A stretch of 64,000 nt of DNA from Rhodopirellula bahusiensis (GTDB lineage Bacteria > Planctomycetota > Planctomycetia > Pirellulales > Pirellulaceae), in contig NZ_NIZW01000025.1 in assembly GCF_002727185.1 (NCBI RefSeq), positions 37,675-101,674 of the forward strand, in the 5' to 3' direction. The position numbers were made by a program, and so were the translations under genes. This document shows positions 28,001 through 36,285 of this stretch, piece after piece; positions within the stretch are counted from its first letter, which is position 1, and each line of letters starts with the position of its first letter. Below the pieces are notes generated by a model. The model saw only the letters and a program-made list of their open reading frames with translations. It made no database searches and was not told the origin of the DNA.

Positions 28001-28400
28001 GCGTCTCAATCCACTGCTCGAACTTCGGCGTCATCTCCACCGGCGCCAAATAGCTGGCCAGTTGCCGTTTGACTTGATCGTCGTATTCGAACGGCCATTC
28101 CTGAGCCGAATCATCGACGAAGAACTCAAACGGATTGATCACGGTCATGTCCGCGACCAAGTCCACGCAAACCGTGAAGTGATCCGTCGGTTTTTCAAAC
28201 ACCAATCGCGCAACCGGGTTGGCAAACGGATCTTGTTGCCAGTTGCAGAAATGGTCCTCTGGCGAGATCGCTAGGTTGTACGACACGATGGGCGTTCGAC
28301 CGTGATAGGCCGGACGCAATCGGACTTGTTGAGAACCGACCATGATCGGTCGTTCGTACTTGTAAGACGTTTTATGATGCAGCGCGACGCGGATCGTCAT
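25053..28400 (-). CDS. Large transglutaminase / DUF2126 protein
   Basis: 1115 residues. An N-terminal transglutaminase N-domain (1-90) and a core domain with Cys180 (C-S-G-S-C-R-D-S-A), His229 (L-H-A-W-T-E-V-Y) and Asp245 (L-D-P-T-S-G-L) are followed from about 320 by the long DUF2126 region (T-M-G-G-E-P-T-F-V-S, P-L-R-F-D-like and G-G-G-N-H-I-V-M-G-G stretches). DUF2126 is nearly always found with ATP-grasp and alpha-E genes, as here. Its ATG overlaps the stop of the upstream alpha-E gene (ATGA). A 146-base spacer without clear signals separates it from the fused ATP-grasp gene downstream. Confidence 0.93.
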   Translation of the reverse strand: MTIRVALHHKTSYKYERPIMVGSQQVRLRPAYHGRTPIVSYNLAISPEDHFCNWQQDPFANPVARLVFEKPTDHFTVCVDLVADMTVINPFEFFVDDSAQEWPFEYDDQVKRQLASYLAPVEMTPKFEQWIETLPKKSERIIDFLVDVNRAAQSKVDYKIRMEPGVQTPEETLTLCSGSCRDSAWLLVNAFRHMGMAARFVSGYLIQLTADQESLDGPNGPTEDFCDLHAWTEVYLPGAGWVGLDPTSGLMAGEGHIPLACTPTFTDAAPIIGGHEPCEVEFEHEMTVTRVHEDPRVTKPYAESTWQDILQAGREIDEQLEAADVRLTMGGEPTFVSIDNMDDPQWNTDAVGEEKRVLSNVLLTRLRERWAPGSLLHYGQGKWYPGESLPRWALTCLWRRDGQSIWHDDQWIADEGKDYGHTHRDAERFVKSLARELNVSARMTFPVHEDVFHYLWRENRLPIDVEPTDPKLEDPNERAMMMRTFNAGLGSPVGFVLPVRRAWWQARPGWISGRWPVRSERVYLIPGDSPIGLRLPLDRLPVASASEVPFYTAPMDPTAPHGPLPSTDMPRGNEQDPRTQQRGDSREEARTRIHPQVLDEEDDDNLPTSEDVVQTALCVECRYGRLYVFMPPTQRIEDYLDLVTAIEQTCAATELPVIIEGYLPPSDDRIELFKVTPDPGVIEVNTQPTASWDELVELTESLYHEARKSRLGTEKFDLDGYHTGTGGGNHIVMGGRSTNESPFLRRPDLLASFIRFWNNHPSLSYMFSSRFIGPTSQAPRMDEARQDAAYEMDIALSQLPPSETDVPPWLVDRLFRDLMVDLTGNTHRAEICVDKLYSPDSSTGRLGLVELRGFEMPPHEQMSLAQLLLIRSCVAAFWQKPYDRPIQHWGTRLHDQFLLPHFAWQDLTQLVGELNAKGSPMSADWFAVHHEFRFPLIGEMVLDGMRVELRSAIEPWYVMGEEPGASGTTRFVDSSLERLQVLVEGLEPDRHALMVAGREVPLHATGVAGQYVAGIRYRAWQPPRCLHPTIGIHTPLRFDLVNRAAHRSIGGCTYHTVHPGGLSHERFPVNPKEAESRRASRFRELTLTGGEIVLPGLPPRTGFEPFPVTMDLRRG

Positions 28401-29347
28401 GTATTCACCGAGATTTGAAAATAGTCTTGTCCAAGAGCCTCACCGATTCGGTTGATCTCGGTTTGCACCGAATCAACGAATTGGTGCATGCCGCCCGCCA
28501 GGGCTTCTTCGACTTGTGTGTGAGCCAAACGATGCTGCAGTTCGTCGAGTATGGGACCCGCCGTCCGCGCCATATCACTGGAAGAGGCTTCTTCGATTTC
28601 ACCAAGCGACCAGTTTGCTGATGCGATGCAGTGGTGAATCGATCTTGGAAAACTACGATTGAAGAGGAAGAAGTCAACGACCTTTTCAATTTCAATTTGA
28701 TGGTGATCACGTCGATAGGCTTCGATCCCGCTGATTGCGAGAAGCAGCGCCGACCATTGCAAATCATCCACCGCCGTGCCAACGTCGGCCAAGTTCGGTA
28801 ATAAGTTGAAGTACTTCACATCCAGGATGCGAGACGTCTTGTCGGCCCGCTCCAGCATGCGACCCAGGTTCGCGAAATGCCAGCCGCTGTCTTGGGCCAT
28901 GGTGCTGGCAAAGACACCACTCCATAACAACGTTTGTTTGCGTACCGCGTCAAAGAACTGGCTGGTCGGATCCATCGCCGCAGCCGGCGAGGCGTCACCG
29001 ACAAAGTGATAGAACTCATTCAATTGTTCAAACGCTTCGGATGACAACGTCTCGCGAACGCCCCGGGCATTTTCGCGAGCCGCACGCAAGCATGAAACCA
29101 TGCTGTTGGGATACTCATCGTCAAAAGCGAGAAACTGAACAACATTGCGACTGTCCGGTTTGCCGTACTTCTCTTCAAACCATTCTTCGTCGGCAGTGAC
29201 CTGCACCAACGGACTCCATGGATCAACCAAGTTTTCAGGTTGATCCAGGATCAAGTTCAGAGTGACCTCCAGGAAACGTGCAATGTTCTCGGCACGTTCC
29301 ACTTGGCGACTCATCCAATAAACGGATTCAGCAACGCGTGAAAGCAT
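28397..29347 (-). CDS. Alpha-E domain protein (DUF403)
   Basis: 316 residues from the ATG at 29347 (M-L-S-R-V-A-E-S-V-Y-W-M-S-R-Q-V-E-R-A-E-N), the standard start of the family; the frame open to 29446 adds an unrelated leader. The protein is an all-helical repeat with the typical W-S-x-x-x-x-x-x-x-x-Y-R-R-D and L-G-R-M-L-E-R-A-D-K-T-S-R stretches. Alpha-E proteins accompany permuted ATP-grasp enzymes and may form a complex with them. It sits between the ATP-grasp gene and the large transglutaminase and overlaps the latter by four bases. Confidence 0.92.
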   Translation of the reverse strand: MLSRVAESVYWMSRQVERAENIARFLEVTLNLILDQPENLVDPWSPLVQVTADEEWFEEKYGKPDSRNVVQFLAFDDEYPNSMVSCLRAARENARGVRETLSSEAFEQLNEFYHFVGDASPAAAMDPTSQFFDAVRKQTLLWSGVFASTMAQDSGWHFANLGRMLERADKTSRILDVKYFNLLPNLADVGTAVDDLQWSALLLAISGIEAYRRDHHQIEIEKVVDFFLFNRSFPRSIHHCIASANWSLGEIEEASSSDMARTAGPILDELQHRLAHTQVEEALAGGMHQFVDSVQTEINRIGEALGQDYFQISVNT

Positions 29348-29420
29348 ATCAGTGGTGTCAGCGAAGAAAAGAAAAGCGGCGGTGGGATTGCAAAGAGAGT
29401 GACGGCGAAAACGGATCAAA

Positions 29421-29453
29421 GCAGGGTTGCCATCGTGGCCGACCAAACCCTGC
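29421..29453. terminator. Hairpin between ATP-grasp and alpha-E genes
   Basis: GCAGGGTT (29421-29428) and AACCCTGC (29446-29453) are perfect reverse complements around a 17-base loop, just after the ATP-grasp stop. No T run follows on the minus strand, so it is more likely an attenuating or RNA-stabilising hairpin than a full terminator. Confidence 0.4.
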
Positions 29454-29460
29454 CCAAGTC

Positions 29461-31020
29461 TTAAACCCGCGCGATGGCTTCACCAGCTTGGGCCACCACC
29501 CACGTGTCCTTGCTGCCGCCACCTTGGGACGAGTTCACGACGAGACAGCCCTTCTTGAGCGCCACACGAGTCAAACCGCCTGGCAGAACCCAGACGTCAT
29601 CCGGACCATCACACAGAATATAAGGTCGCAAATCGACGTGACGTCCTTCCAAATGATCGCCCACCATGGTCGGAACCCTGGACAATTGCAGGGTTGGTTG
29701 AGCGATGTAATTGCGAGGATTCTCGATGATTTTCTCGGCGAATTCTTGGCGTTCTTCTGGTGTCGCGTGCGGACCAATCAAGATGCCGTACCCGCCCGAT
29801 TCGCCCGCCGCTTTCACGACCAACTCGTCCAAGTGATCCAGCACGTAAGCGCGGTCTTCTTCTCGGTCGCACAAGTAAGTTGGCACATTGGATAGGATCG
29901 GTTCTTCGCCAAGATAGTATCGGATCATCTCCGGCACATATGCGTAAACCACTTTGTCATCAGCAACACCGGTACCAGGTGCATTGGCCAAAGCCACATT
30001 GCCGGCACGATACGCCGACATCAGTCCGGGGACACCCAACACTGATTTCGGGTTGAACACTTTCGGATCCAAGAACGTGTCATCGACGCGTCGATAAATC
30101 ACGTCCACGCTTTGAAGGCCATCGGTCGTTCGCATGTAGACACGATCGTCCTTGACCAACAAGTCTCGGCCTTCGACCAGCTCGACGCCCATCTGGTGAG
30201 CCAGGTAAGAATGCTCGTAGTAAGCGCTGTTGTAGACTCCCGGTGTCAGAACAACCACGTTGGGATTCGTGATATGGGCGGGTGCCATTCGGCGAAGCAT
30301 CTGATAGAGCCGTGCGGGATAGTCGCTGACCGGGCGGACCATCGATGCCGTGAAGGCTTGCGGGAAGTTTCGCTTCATCACCGAGCGGTTTTGCAACACA
30401 TACGAAACACCCGATGGGCAACGCAGGTTGTCTTCCAATACGAACACGTTGCCGTCGTTGTCGCGAACGAGGTCGGTTCCCGTGATGTGGCACCAAACGT
30501 CGTGTGGCGGACGAAGGCCTCGGCACTGAGGCAAATAGGCCGGGCATGAATCCACGATTGACGCCGGAATGATGCCGTCTTCGATGATTTTTCGTTCGTT
30601 GTAGATGTCCGAAAGAAATCGGTTGAGCGCGCGAATGCGTTGCTTCAGTCCGCTATCGATGTGCGTCCAAACATCGGGCGCGATGATTCGCGGAACGATG
30701 TCGAACGGCATGATTTTTTCGGTACCAGCCGAATCGCTATAGACCGTGAACGTGATGCCCATCTGGTACAGGGATCGTTCGATCGCCAACTGTCGACGAT
30801 TCAGCTCACCCGACGGCAGCCGGTTGATCAAATCGACCAGTGCGACGGCATCGGGCCGCGCACAGGCATCTTGATCCACCACTTCATCGAAGAACGATCC
30901 CGTCTCGTAACCGTCCAAACAAGGAACCGGCCCCGACTGAGATTGCATCTGTCCGTTTTGAGATTGACCGGCCTGAGCCTGAGCCAACTGCGACTGAGTT
31001 TGTTGCGGCTGATTTTGCAT
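29461..31020 (-). CDS. Circularly permuted ATP-grasp protein (DUF404/DUF407)
   Basis: 519 residues from the ATG at 31020 (M-Q-N-Q-P-Q-Q-T). The first 40 residues are Gln-rich and disordered. The body has the family marks: I-M-P-F-D-I-V-P-R-I-I, G-L-K-Q-R-I-R-A-L-N, V-L-E-D-N-L-R-C-P-S-G-V-S-Y, L-T-P-G-V-Y-N-S-A-Y-Y-E-H and a C-terminal G-G-G-S-K-D-T-W-V. It is expected to use ATP to activate a carboxylate and join it to an amine. First gene of the split set ATP-grasp, alpha-E, transglutaminase-DUF2126. The spacer 31021-31268 upstream shows nothing clear. Confidence 0.92.
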   Translation of the reverse strand: MQNQPQQTQSQLAQAQAGQSQNGQMQSQSGPVPCLDGYETGSFFDEVVDQDACARPDAVALVDLINRLPSGELNRRQLAIERSLYQMGITFTVYSDSAGTEKIMPFDIVPRIIAPDVWTHIDSGLKQRIRALNRFLSDIYNERKIIEDGIIPASIVDSCPAYLPQCRGLRPPHDVWCHITGTDLVRDNDGNVFVLEDNLRCPSGVSYVLQNRSVMKRNFPQAFTASMVRPVSDYPARLYQMLRRMAPAHITNPNVVVLTPGVYNSAYYEHSYLAHQMGVELVEGRDLLVKDDRVYMRTTDGLQSVDVIYRRVDDTFLDPKVFNPKSVLGVPGLMSAYRAGNVALANAPGTGVADDKVVYAYVPEMIRYYLGEEPILSNVPTYLCDREEDRAYVLDHLDELVVKAAGESGGYGILIGPHATPEERQEFAEKIIENPRNYIAQPTLQLSRVPTMVGDHLEGRHVDLRPYILCDGPDDVWVLPGGLTRVALKKGCLVVNSSQGGGSKDTWVVAQAGEAIARV

Positions 31021-31268
31021 GGAGCAATCTACCGGTTCGCGTTCACGAAACCGGCCAACAGAGTAAACACGACGACACTCATCCCTCTCAACCACCGAAC
31101 AATCGGTAGGGGTTCACGGTCAGTCCGCCTCTGACTGATACGCTGCAGTGTATCTCAACTGATGGTGCCAATGAAACGACTTGACTGTGACGATCTCGAA
31201 GGAAGGTCAGATTTCCACCGCGAAGCATTAGCAGTGCGGTGAATGCCATAAACGAACGTATGAGTCAC

Positions 31269-32177
31269 TCAAACACTGACCGAAACCGGCAGAACCACGG
31301 GTTCGAATTTCACGTGTTTGACCGCGGCGCCGGCGTTGTAAAAGTCAATCCCAGCGACATGGACACCACGGAGGCACCGGTGAGTGTGACCAAACACGAC
31401 TTGGCCAATGTTGTGGTGCATCCAATCAGGTTGTTGCCTCGCCCAGTGAAGCAAACGCAAACAAGTCGACCGGCGACGATGTGCCACTCCCGCTGCGGCC
31501 AAATGCAATCGCGCGGTCACCGCAGCGTCGTACAAACCGTTTTGTAGATTGGCCGGCGAGGTGGCTGGTTCGTGAGCCCAACGGTTTCGATATTGATCCA
31601 GTCCGACAGAATTGCGACCACCCTCGATCACGTCGCCGTGGACCATCAATGTGTCGGCCAGACGAATCGCATCCAATCCCACATAAACGGAACCCGGTCG
31701 CATCGGCAGCCGAATGTGCTGAGCTGCCCCCGTCGAGTCCGAGTTGTCCCCATTGGTATCGCTCGGCGACAAGTTTTCGGGCTGAGTGTGCGGAAGAGCC
31801 CACTGATCCAGCGACTCGCGAAAAGCGGCTTGGGCGTCGTGATTGCCGGTGAGATAAACGAACGTCTTCTCCGGAAATTCAGCTCGCCAGGCTTCCAACC
31901 AATCGATCGCGGCTTTGCGAGACACATCGCCGCCACCGATCCGACTCCAGCAAAAGTCGAACAGATCGCCGCCCCATACGCAGACGTCCGAGGCCTCCAC
32001 CGCCCGTCGAATTGTCGCTTCATGCCGCTCATAATTGCAGCGTGAACTGAACAGATGCAGATCCGAGATGAATGCCAGTTGAAGCGGATCGGTAGGATCA
32101 GACTCGGGAACTAATTCCGCCAACCTGGGCGGCGTGTTACCGTTCTCCGATAGTTGTTTTTTCCTACGCTTCAACAT
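31269..32177 (-). CDS. Metallophosphoesterase (UDP-2,3-diacylglucosamine hydrolase-like)
   Basis: 302 residues from the ATG at 32177. All calcineurin-type metal motifs are present: I-S-D-L-H-L, G-G-D-L-F-D, G-N-H-D, H-G-D and G-H-T-H, in the spacing of LpxH/YbbF-like enzymes. Its N-terminus is basic and without signal, so it works in the cytoplasm or at the inner membrane face. LpxH cleaves UDP-diacylglucosamine in lipid A synthesis, but this group is broad and the substrate is not settled. It is divergent from the beta-propeller gene with 26 bases between them, so their promoters must overlap. Confidence 0.85.
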   Translation of the reverse strand: MLKRRKKQLSENGNTPPRLAELVPESDPTDPLQLAFISDLHLFSSRCNYERHEATIRRAVEASDVCVWGGDLFDFCWSRIGGGDVSRKAAIDWLEAWRAEFPEKTFVYLTGNHDAQAAFRESLDQWALPHTQPENLSPSDTNGDNSDSTGAAQHIRLPMRPGSVYVGLDAIRLADTLMVHGDVIEGGRNSVGLDQYRNRWAHEPATSPANLQNGLYDAAVTARLHLAAAGVAHRRRSTCLRLLHWARQQPDWMHHNIGQVVFGHTHRCLRGVHVAGIDFYNAGAAVKHVKFEPVVLPVSVSV

Positions 32178-32203
32178 TTCTCTCTCGCAGTGTTTGGTCG
32201 ACC

Positions 32204-33943
32204 ATGACCGTGACTCCTCCCGATTCGACACCCTCGGATTCTGAACCAACAGGTTTCGAACCCGCGAAAACCGTGCCTACTAAAGTAACCGCCGTCCGCC
32301 GCCATGTGCTGAAGGCTTTGGTCGCCCTGATCGCAGGCATCATTGTCGTCGGGCTGATTCAGTCCCGAGCCCACGAAACCGACTATCAAAAAGCTCTGCT
32401 GCAAAGTTTGGCGGCCGGAGGATTCGCGTTGCTGGTCGTGTTGTATCAGCTACAGCGAGCCAGCGCAGCGGCGGCACTGGCGTGGTTGGTGCCGGCCAGT
32501 TGCTTGGCGATGGTTCTCGCAGCTGTCACTTTTCTTCGATTCGAGAGTTTTTCGGGTGAGATGGTTCCACGCTTTTCATGGCGATTCGGCAGCGCGGAGA
32601 CTCCCGATCTGAAAGTCACCCCGCTGGCTCAAACTGACTCCGATGAACCAACCGTCGAATCGGAAGGCCTTGCCGAAACCGGCTCGTGGTTGGAATTCCT
32701 CGGGAACAATCGCACAGGAATGATGCCAGAACGCGAGTTTGCCATTCCAACATCCGCCGATGAGGTCAATCGACGTTGGGACATTGGCATCGGAGAAGGA
32801 TGGTCTTCATTCGCGGTTTCCGACGGCATCGCGGTGACCCTGGAACAACGCGGTGAGATGGAATGCGTCACCGCCTACCGACTGTCCGATGGTCAATTGC
32901 TTTGGTTGGTCGAGCACAAAGCGAATCACTTTCAAGCACTCGGCGGCGGCGGTCCGCGATCGACTCCCGCGATTGTTCCCGCAACCGAGTTGTCGCCCGG
33001 CAGGGTCTACGCCCAAGGTGCCGCAGGAACGGTTTGGTGCCTGCGACTTTCGGACGGCGAAATTCTTTGGCAACGCGATCTACTGGAAATCACCGGCTGG
33101 ACGCTTTCGAATTCTGAGAATGCCATCTCATGGGGACGGGCTGGGTCTCCTTTGATCGTCGACAACCTGTGCGTGCTACCGCTCGGCGGCCCCGATTCTG
33201 AATCCGATGCAGGCCGGTCGCTCATCGCGTTGGATGCCGCCACCGGCGAAACACGTTGGCGTTCCGGCGAACAGCAGATCAGTTACGCCTCCCCGATGGT
33301 CATGACCCTCGGCGGCAAACGACAAATCGTGTCCGTCAACGAAGCCGACATCACAGGTCACGACATCGCATCGGGAAAAGTCCTTTGGTCATTCCCCTGG
33401 GAGGGCAAATCAAACTCCGGTGCCAATTGCGCCGCGGCGATCCCTGCCGGCGAAGACCAATTCGTAATTGGCAAGGGCTACGGTGGCGGAAGCTCACTGA
33501 TTCAAGTTTCCCAGGCGGACGACACCTCGAGTTCCGATGAATCGTCATCGAAGCAGGAGAAGTTTGTCGCCACAGAACTTTGGCATTCGTCACGAGTCTT
33601 GAAGACCAAGTTCAATCACACGTTGGTTCGAGACGGCATTGCCTACGGGCTGAGCAACGGTGCTTTGCAGGCGGTCGAAATCGAATCCGGCGAACGGCTG
33701 TGGGAACAATCACGTCGAGATCGGCTCGGACAAGGGCAAGCTGTTTTGGTCGAAGACGTCTTGGTGGTGCAAGGAGAAGAAGGAGAGGTCGTGCTGGTTG
33801 CCGCCGATCCAGATGATTACCGAGAGTTGATCCGCATTCCAGCTTTGCAACACAAGACGTGGAACATTCCTACCGTGGTCGACAACCTCATTCTCGTACG
33901 CAACGCTCATCAAGCCATTGCATTGGAGCTACCTCAACGATGA
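32204..33943 (+). CDS. Membrane-anchored PQQ-like beta-propeller protein
   Basis: 579 residues. Three hydrophobic segments lie within residues 28-115 (about 30-48, 62-78 and 85-108), then a large domain with repeated W-x-x-x-x and A-x-x-G-x-x-x-W motifs (R-L-S-D-G-Q-L-L-W, R-L-S-D-G-E-I-L-W, D-A-A-T-G-E-T-R-W, D-I-A-S-G-K-V-L-W, I-E-S-G-E-R-L-W), each a blade of a PQQ-like propeller. It is likely anchored in the cytoplasmic membrane with the propeller outside, serving as a scaffold or dehydrogenase-like binding protein; no catalytic residues can be named. Its stop overlaps the start of the deacetylase gene (ATGA). Confidence 0.85.
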   Translation: MTVTPPDSTPSDSEPTGFEPAKTVPTKVTAVRRHVLKALVALIAGIIVVGLIQSRAHETDYQKALLQSLAAGGFALLVVLYQLQRASAAAALAWLVPASCLAMVLAAVTFLRFESFSGEMVPRFSWRFGSAETPDLKVTPLAQTDSDEPTVESEGLAETGSWLEFLGNNRTGMMPEREFAIPTSADEVNRRWDIGIGEGWSSFAVSDGIAVTLEQRGEMECVTAYRLSDGQLLWLVEHKANHFQALGGGGPRSTPAIVPATELSPGRVYAQGAAGTVWCLRLSDGEILWQRDLLEITGWTLSNSENAISWGRAGSPLIVDNLCVLPLGGPDSESDAGRSLIALDAATGETRWRSGEQQISYASPMVMTLGGKRQIVSVNEADITGHDIASGKVLWSFPWEGKSNSGANCAAAIPAGEDQFVIGKGYGGGSSLIQVSQADDTSSSDESSSKQEKFVATELWHSSRVLKTKFNHTLVRDGIAYGLSNGALQAVEIESGERLWEQSRRDRLGQGQAVLVEDVLVVQGEEGEVVLVAADPDDYRELIRIPALQHKTWNIPTVVDNLILVRNAHQAIALELPQR

Positions 33944-34692
33944 CCGTCACTTCCTCCGTGTTCACGGACTCTGATCCCTATCCTGATCCAGACAAGATCG
34001 AACCACTCGATTTTTTGGTCGTCGCACCTCATCCTGACGACGCGGAGTTGGGCATGGGTGGAACGATCATGCGAATGATCGACGAAGGAATGCGAGTCGG
34101 AGTGTTGGACCTGACCAGTGGCGAACCGACACCCCATGGAAGCCTTGAGATCCGAAAGCGTGAAACGGCCCGAGCAACGGAAATCATGAAGTTGACTTGG
34201 CGGGGCAACGCGGGGTTAACCAACCGAGCCGTCGAAGCCACCCTGCCCGCTCGAGAACACATTGCTTCTTTCGTTCGGTGTTTGCGACCGCGATGGTTGT
34301 TCGCACCCTATCACGAAGACGCTCACCCAGATCATGTTGCTGCGACTCAGCTGGTCGAAGCCGCACGGTTTCATTCCAAGCTCAGCAAAACGGCGATGCC
34401 GGGTCCGCGGCATCATCCCCAGCGGATTTACTATTACTTTTGCATTCACCTGCGTTTGGCGGTGCAACCCAGCTGGATCGTCGATATCTCTGAACAGTGG
34501 GACCGCAAACTCGAATCGATTCGTGCTTACGAAAGCCAGTTCATCACCGGTCGCGACCCGGGCCCGCCGAGCCTGACCGATCGATTCCGAGACGATGCGG
34601 CTTACTGGGGTCGTTTGATCGATCGCCAGTACGGCGAGCCGTTTGCAACCAAAGAACCTCTTGCGATGACCAGTTTGCGAGACTTGCTCTGA
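33940..34692 (+). CDS. PIG-L family deacetylase, BshB1-like
   Basis: 250 residues from the ATG at 33940. The zinc motif H-P-D-D-A-E-L-G-M-G-G-T and the later H-E-D-A-H-P-D-H are those of PIG-L/LmbE deacetylases, and the overall length and the Y-Y-Y-F-C-I-H and P-S-W-I-V-D-I-S stretches match BshB1, which removes acetyl from GlcNAc-malate in bacillithiol synthesis. No other bacillithiol gene (bshA, bshC) is in the window, so the exact substrate is inference. It is translationally coupled to the beta-propeller gene. Confidence 0.85.
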   Translation: MTVTSSVFTDSDPYPDPDKIEPLDFLVVAPHPDDAELGMGGTIMRMIDEGMRVGVLDLTSGEPTPHGSLEIRKRETARATEIMKLTWRGNAGLTNRAVEATLPAREHIASFVRCLRPRWLFAPYHEDAHPDHVAATQLVEAARFHSKLSKTAMPGPRHHPQRIYYYFCIHLRLAVQPSWIVDISEQWDRKLESIRAYESQFITGRDPGPPSLTDRFRDDAAYWGRLIDRQYGEPFATKEPLAMTSLRDLL

Positions 34693-34789
34693 GAGCCCGT
34701 GTCGTTCCCAAATTGCATTTTGTCATCGGCGGATTAGCCTGTTCTCGAGAGCGACGCGCTCCATTTTCTTTGACGCTTGAGTTTCCAAA

Positions 34790-36214
34790 ATGCCTGCACA
34801 GGAATCAGACGAGCCGCTGTTTCCTTTGCCGCTGACGCCGTTGGAAACCTTCTTCGTCCTGGATGAAAAAGAGTCTTGTCCGAGCGCCATGTTTATCGAG
34901 CTGCAATTCTCGTCACCTTTGCAGCTACCCACCTTGCAGAACGCGTTGGACGAGACGGTGAAAGATCACCCGTTGCTCGCTTGCAAACTGGTGCGTGAAG
35001 GCGAGCGGTTTTTTTGGCATTTTGATCCAGATCTGGCACCGCAGGTACTAACCAACGATGACCTGCCATTGACCACCGGACCCGCTGACAATCCCCAGAC
35101 ACAACCCTTCGATTTGTTTCGTGAGTCAGGATGTCGCTTCTGGTACGTTCCCGAGGAAACCGGCAGTCGCCTCTATGTCCAACTGCATCATGCTTGTGGC
35201 GATGGCGTGGGAATGCGGCAAGTCCTTCTAGAGACCCTCACCCGTTATGCGCAGGCAACGGGCGATCCAGAGTGCGGAAAAACCTCTCGAAAATCTTCGC
35301 GGTCCGCGCCCGATCCAGAACGTCTTCGCGATCGAAACGACTTCTCCGAGTTGCTTTCTAAACCACCCAAACGTTCGTTGACGACTTGGGATCGAATTCG
35401 GAATGCCTACTACTTCCACTTCCAACGTCCCGCGGTTCTTTCCAAACCCCGAGGGTTTGGCTCTGCATCAACCCAGCAAGCAATTGAGTCGCAGGCAATC
35501 AGCCAACCCTTGCGACATATTCTGTTCAGCAAGGAAGAATCAGCCTCGATTGAGAAGGCTTGCAGCAACGCGTCCATCCGAGTCAACGACCTTGCCATCG
35601 CGATGCTGTTCCAAACCTTTGAGCAATGGGAACAAACCCATGGCGGCGGCAAAGCGATTCGCTACCGAGTGATGATGCCGGTCGATTTGCGATCTCGAAG
35701 AGACTTAGATCTGCCCGCAACCAATCGGCTCAGCTTCGCTTTCTTAGGACGACGCAAAGACCAATGCCAGGATATTGAGGCACTCGTTTCCAGCGTCGCG
35801 GACGAAGTGGTGGCAATCAAGGAAACCCGCGTGCACATGGATTTTCTGGATGGTTTGGCTGCGGCGGTTCAACACCCACGTTTCATGCGGTGGGTGATCG
35901 ATAAAAGTCGTCACATGACCACCAGCGTGCTCACCTACACCGGTGATCTTTCGCGAGGAATGAAAAAGTTCTTTCCGGAATCGGATGGACAACTCCAGAT
36001 CGGCGACGCTTACCTTCGAAACGCGCTCGGATCGCCCCCAGCACGGGAGGGAACCAATATCGCTCTGGGCATCTGCATCAATTGGGGCCAGATCTGCATC
36101 TCCGCCTCCTGGAACCGCCAAGCCTGGGACGCAGCCACCACCGACCAATTCTTAGAAATGTACGCGAACAACTGGCGATCCTGGTTGCAGCAGCGAAACG
36201 AGATCTCCAGTTGA
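34790..36214 (+). CDS. Condensation / CoA-dependent acyltransferase-like protein
   Basis: 474 residues. The catalytic H-H-x-x-x-D-G motif is present as H-H-A-C-G-D-G near residue 130, after the typical N-terminal L-T-P-L-E-T-F-F and H-P-L-L-A-C stretches. This motif defines the condensation and chloramphenicol-acetyltransferase-like superfamily, including alcohol acyltransferases and wax-ester synthases. There are no adenylation or carrier domains nearby, so a stand-alone acyltransferase acting on a lipid or alcohol is more likely than a peptide synthetase part. It stands alone, convergent with the sialate esterase gene. Confidence 0.8.
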   Translation: MPAQESDEPLFPLPLTPLETFFVLDEKESCPSAMFIELQFSSPLQLPTLQNALDETVKDHPLLACKLVREGERFFWHFDPDLAPQVLTNDDLPLTTGPADNPQTQPFDLFRESGCRFWYVPEETGSRLYVQLHHACGDGVGMRQVLLETLTRYAQATGDPECGKTSRKSSRSAPDPERLRDRNDFSELLSKPPKRSLTTWDRIRNAYYFHFQRPAVLSKPRGFGSASTQQAIESQAISQPLRHILFSKEESASIEKACSNASIRVNDLAIAMLFQTFEQWEQTHGGGKAIRYRVMMPVDLRSRRDLDLPATNRLSFAFLGRRKDQCQDIEALVSSVADEVVAIKETRVHMDFLDGLAAAVQHPRFMRWVIDKSRHMTTSVLTYTGDLSRGMKKFFPESDGQLQIGDAYLRNALGSPPAREGTNIALGICINWGQICISASWNRQAWDAATTDQFLEMYANNWRSWLQQRNEISS

Positions 36215-36215
36215 A

Positions 36216-36250
36216 ACAAAAAACCCGCCCAAGCAAGAGACTTGGGCGGG
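36216..36250 (-). terminator. Intrinsic terminator of the sialate esterase gene
   Basis: CCCGCCCAAG (36224-36233) and CTTGGGCGGG (36241-36250) form a perfect 10-base stem with a 7-base loop. Read on the minus strand it is followed by six T, so it ends transcription from 37833. In the other direction it lacks a T run but may also slow the convergent transcript. Confidence 0.88.
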
Positions 36251-36285
36251 AGAAGTCATTCTGTTACCGGACGATTCCGTACCAC

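Noticed and set aside
31096..31268. Upstream extension of the ATP-grasp gene or a separate small gene
   Set aside because: No ribosome site, no family, and the ATG at 31020 begins a typical disordered leader.
33940..34692. A complete bacillithiol pathway
   Set aside because: Only a BshB1-like gene is present; bshA and bshC are not in the window.
34790..36214. Part of a nonribosomal peptide synthetase cluster
   Set aside because: No adenylation, carrier or thioesterase domains in the neighbourhood.
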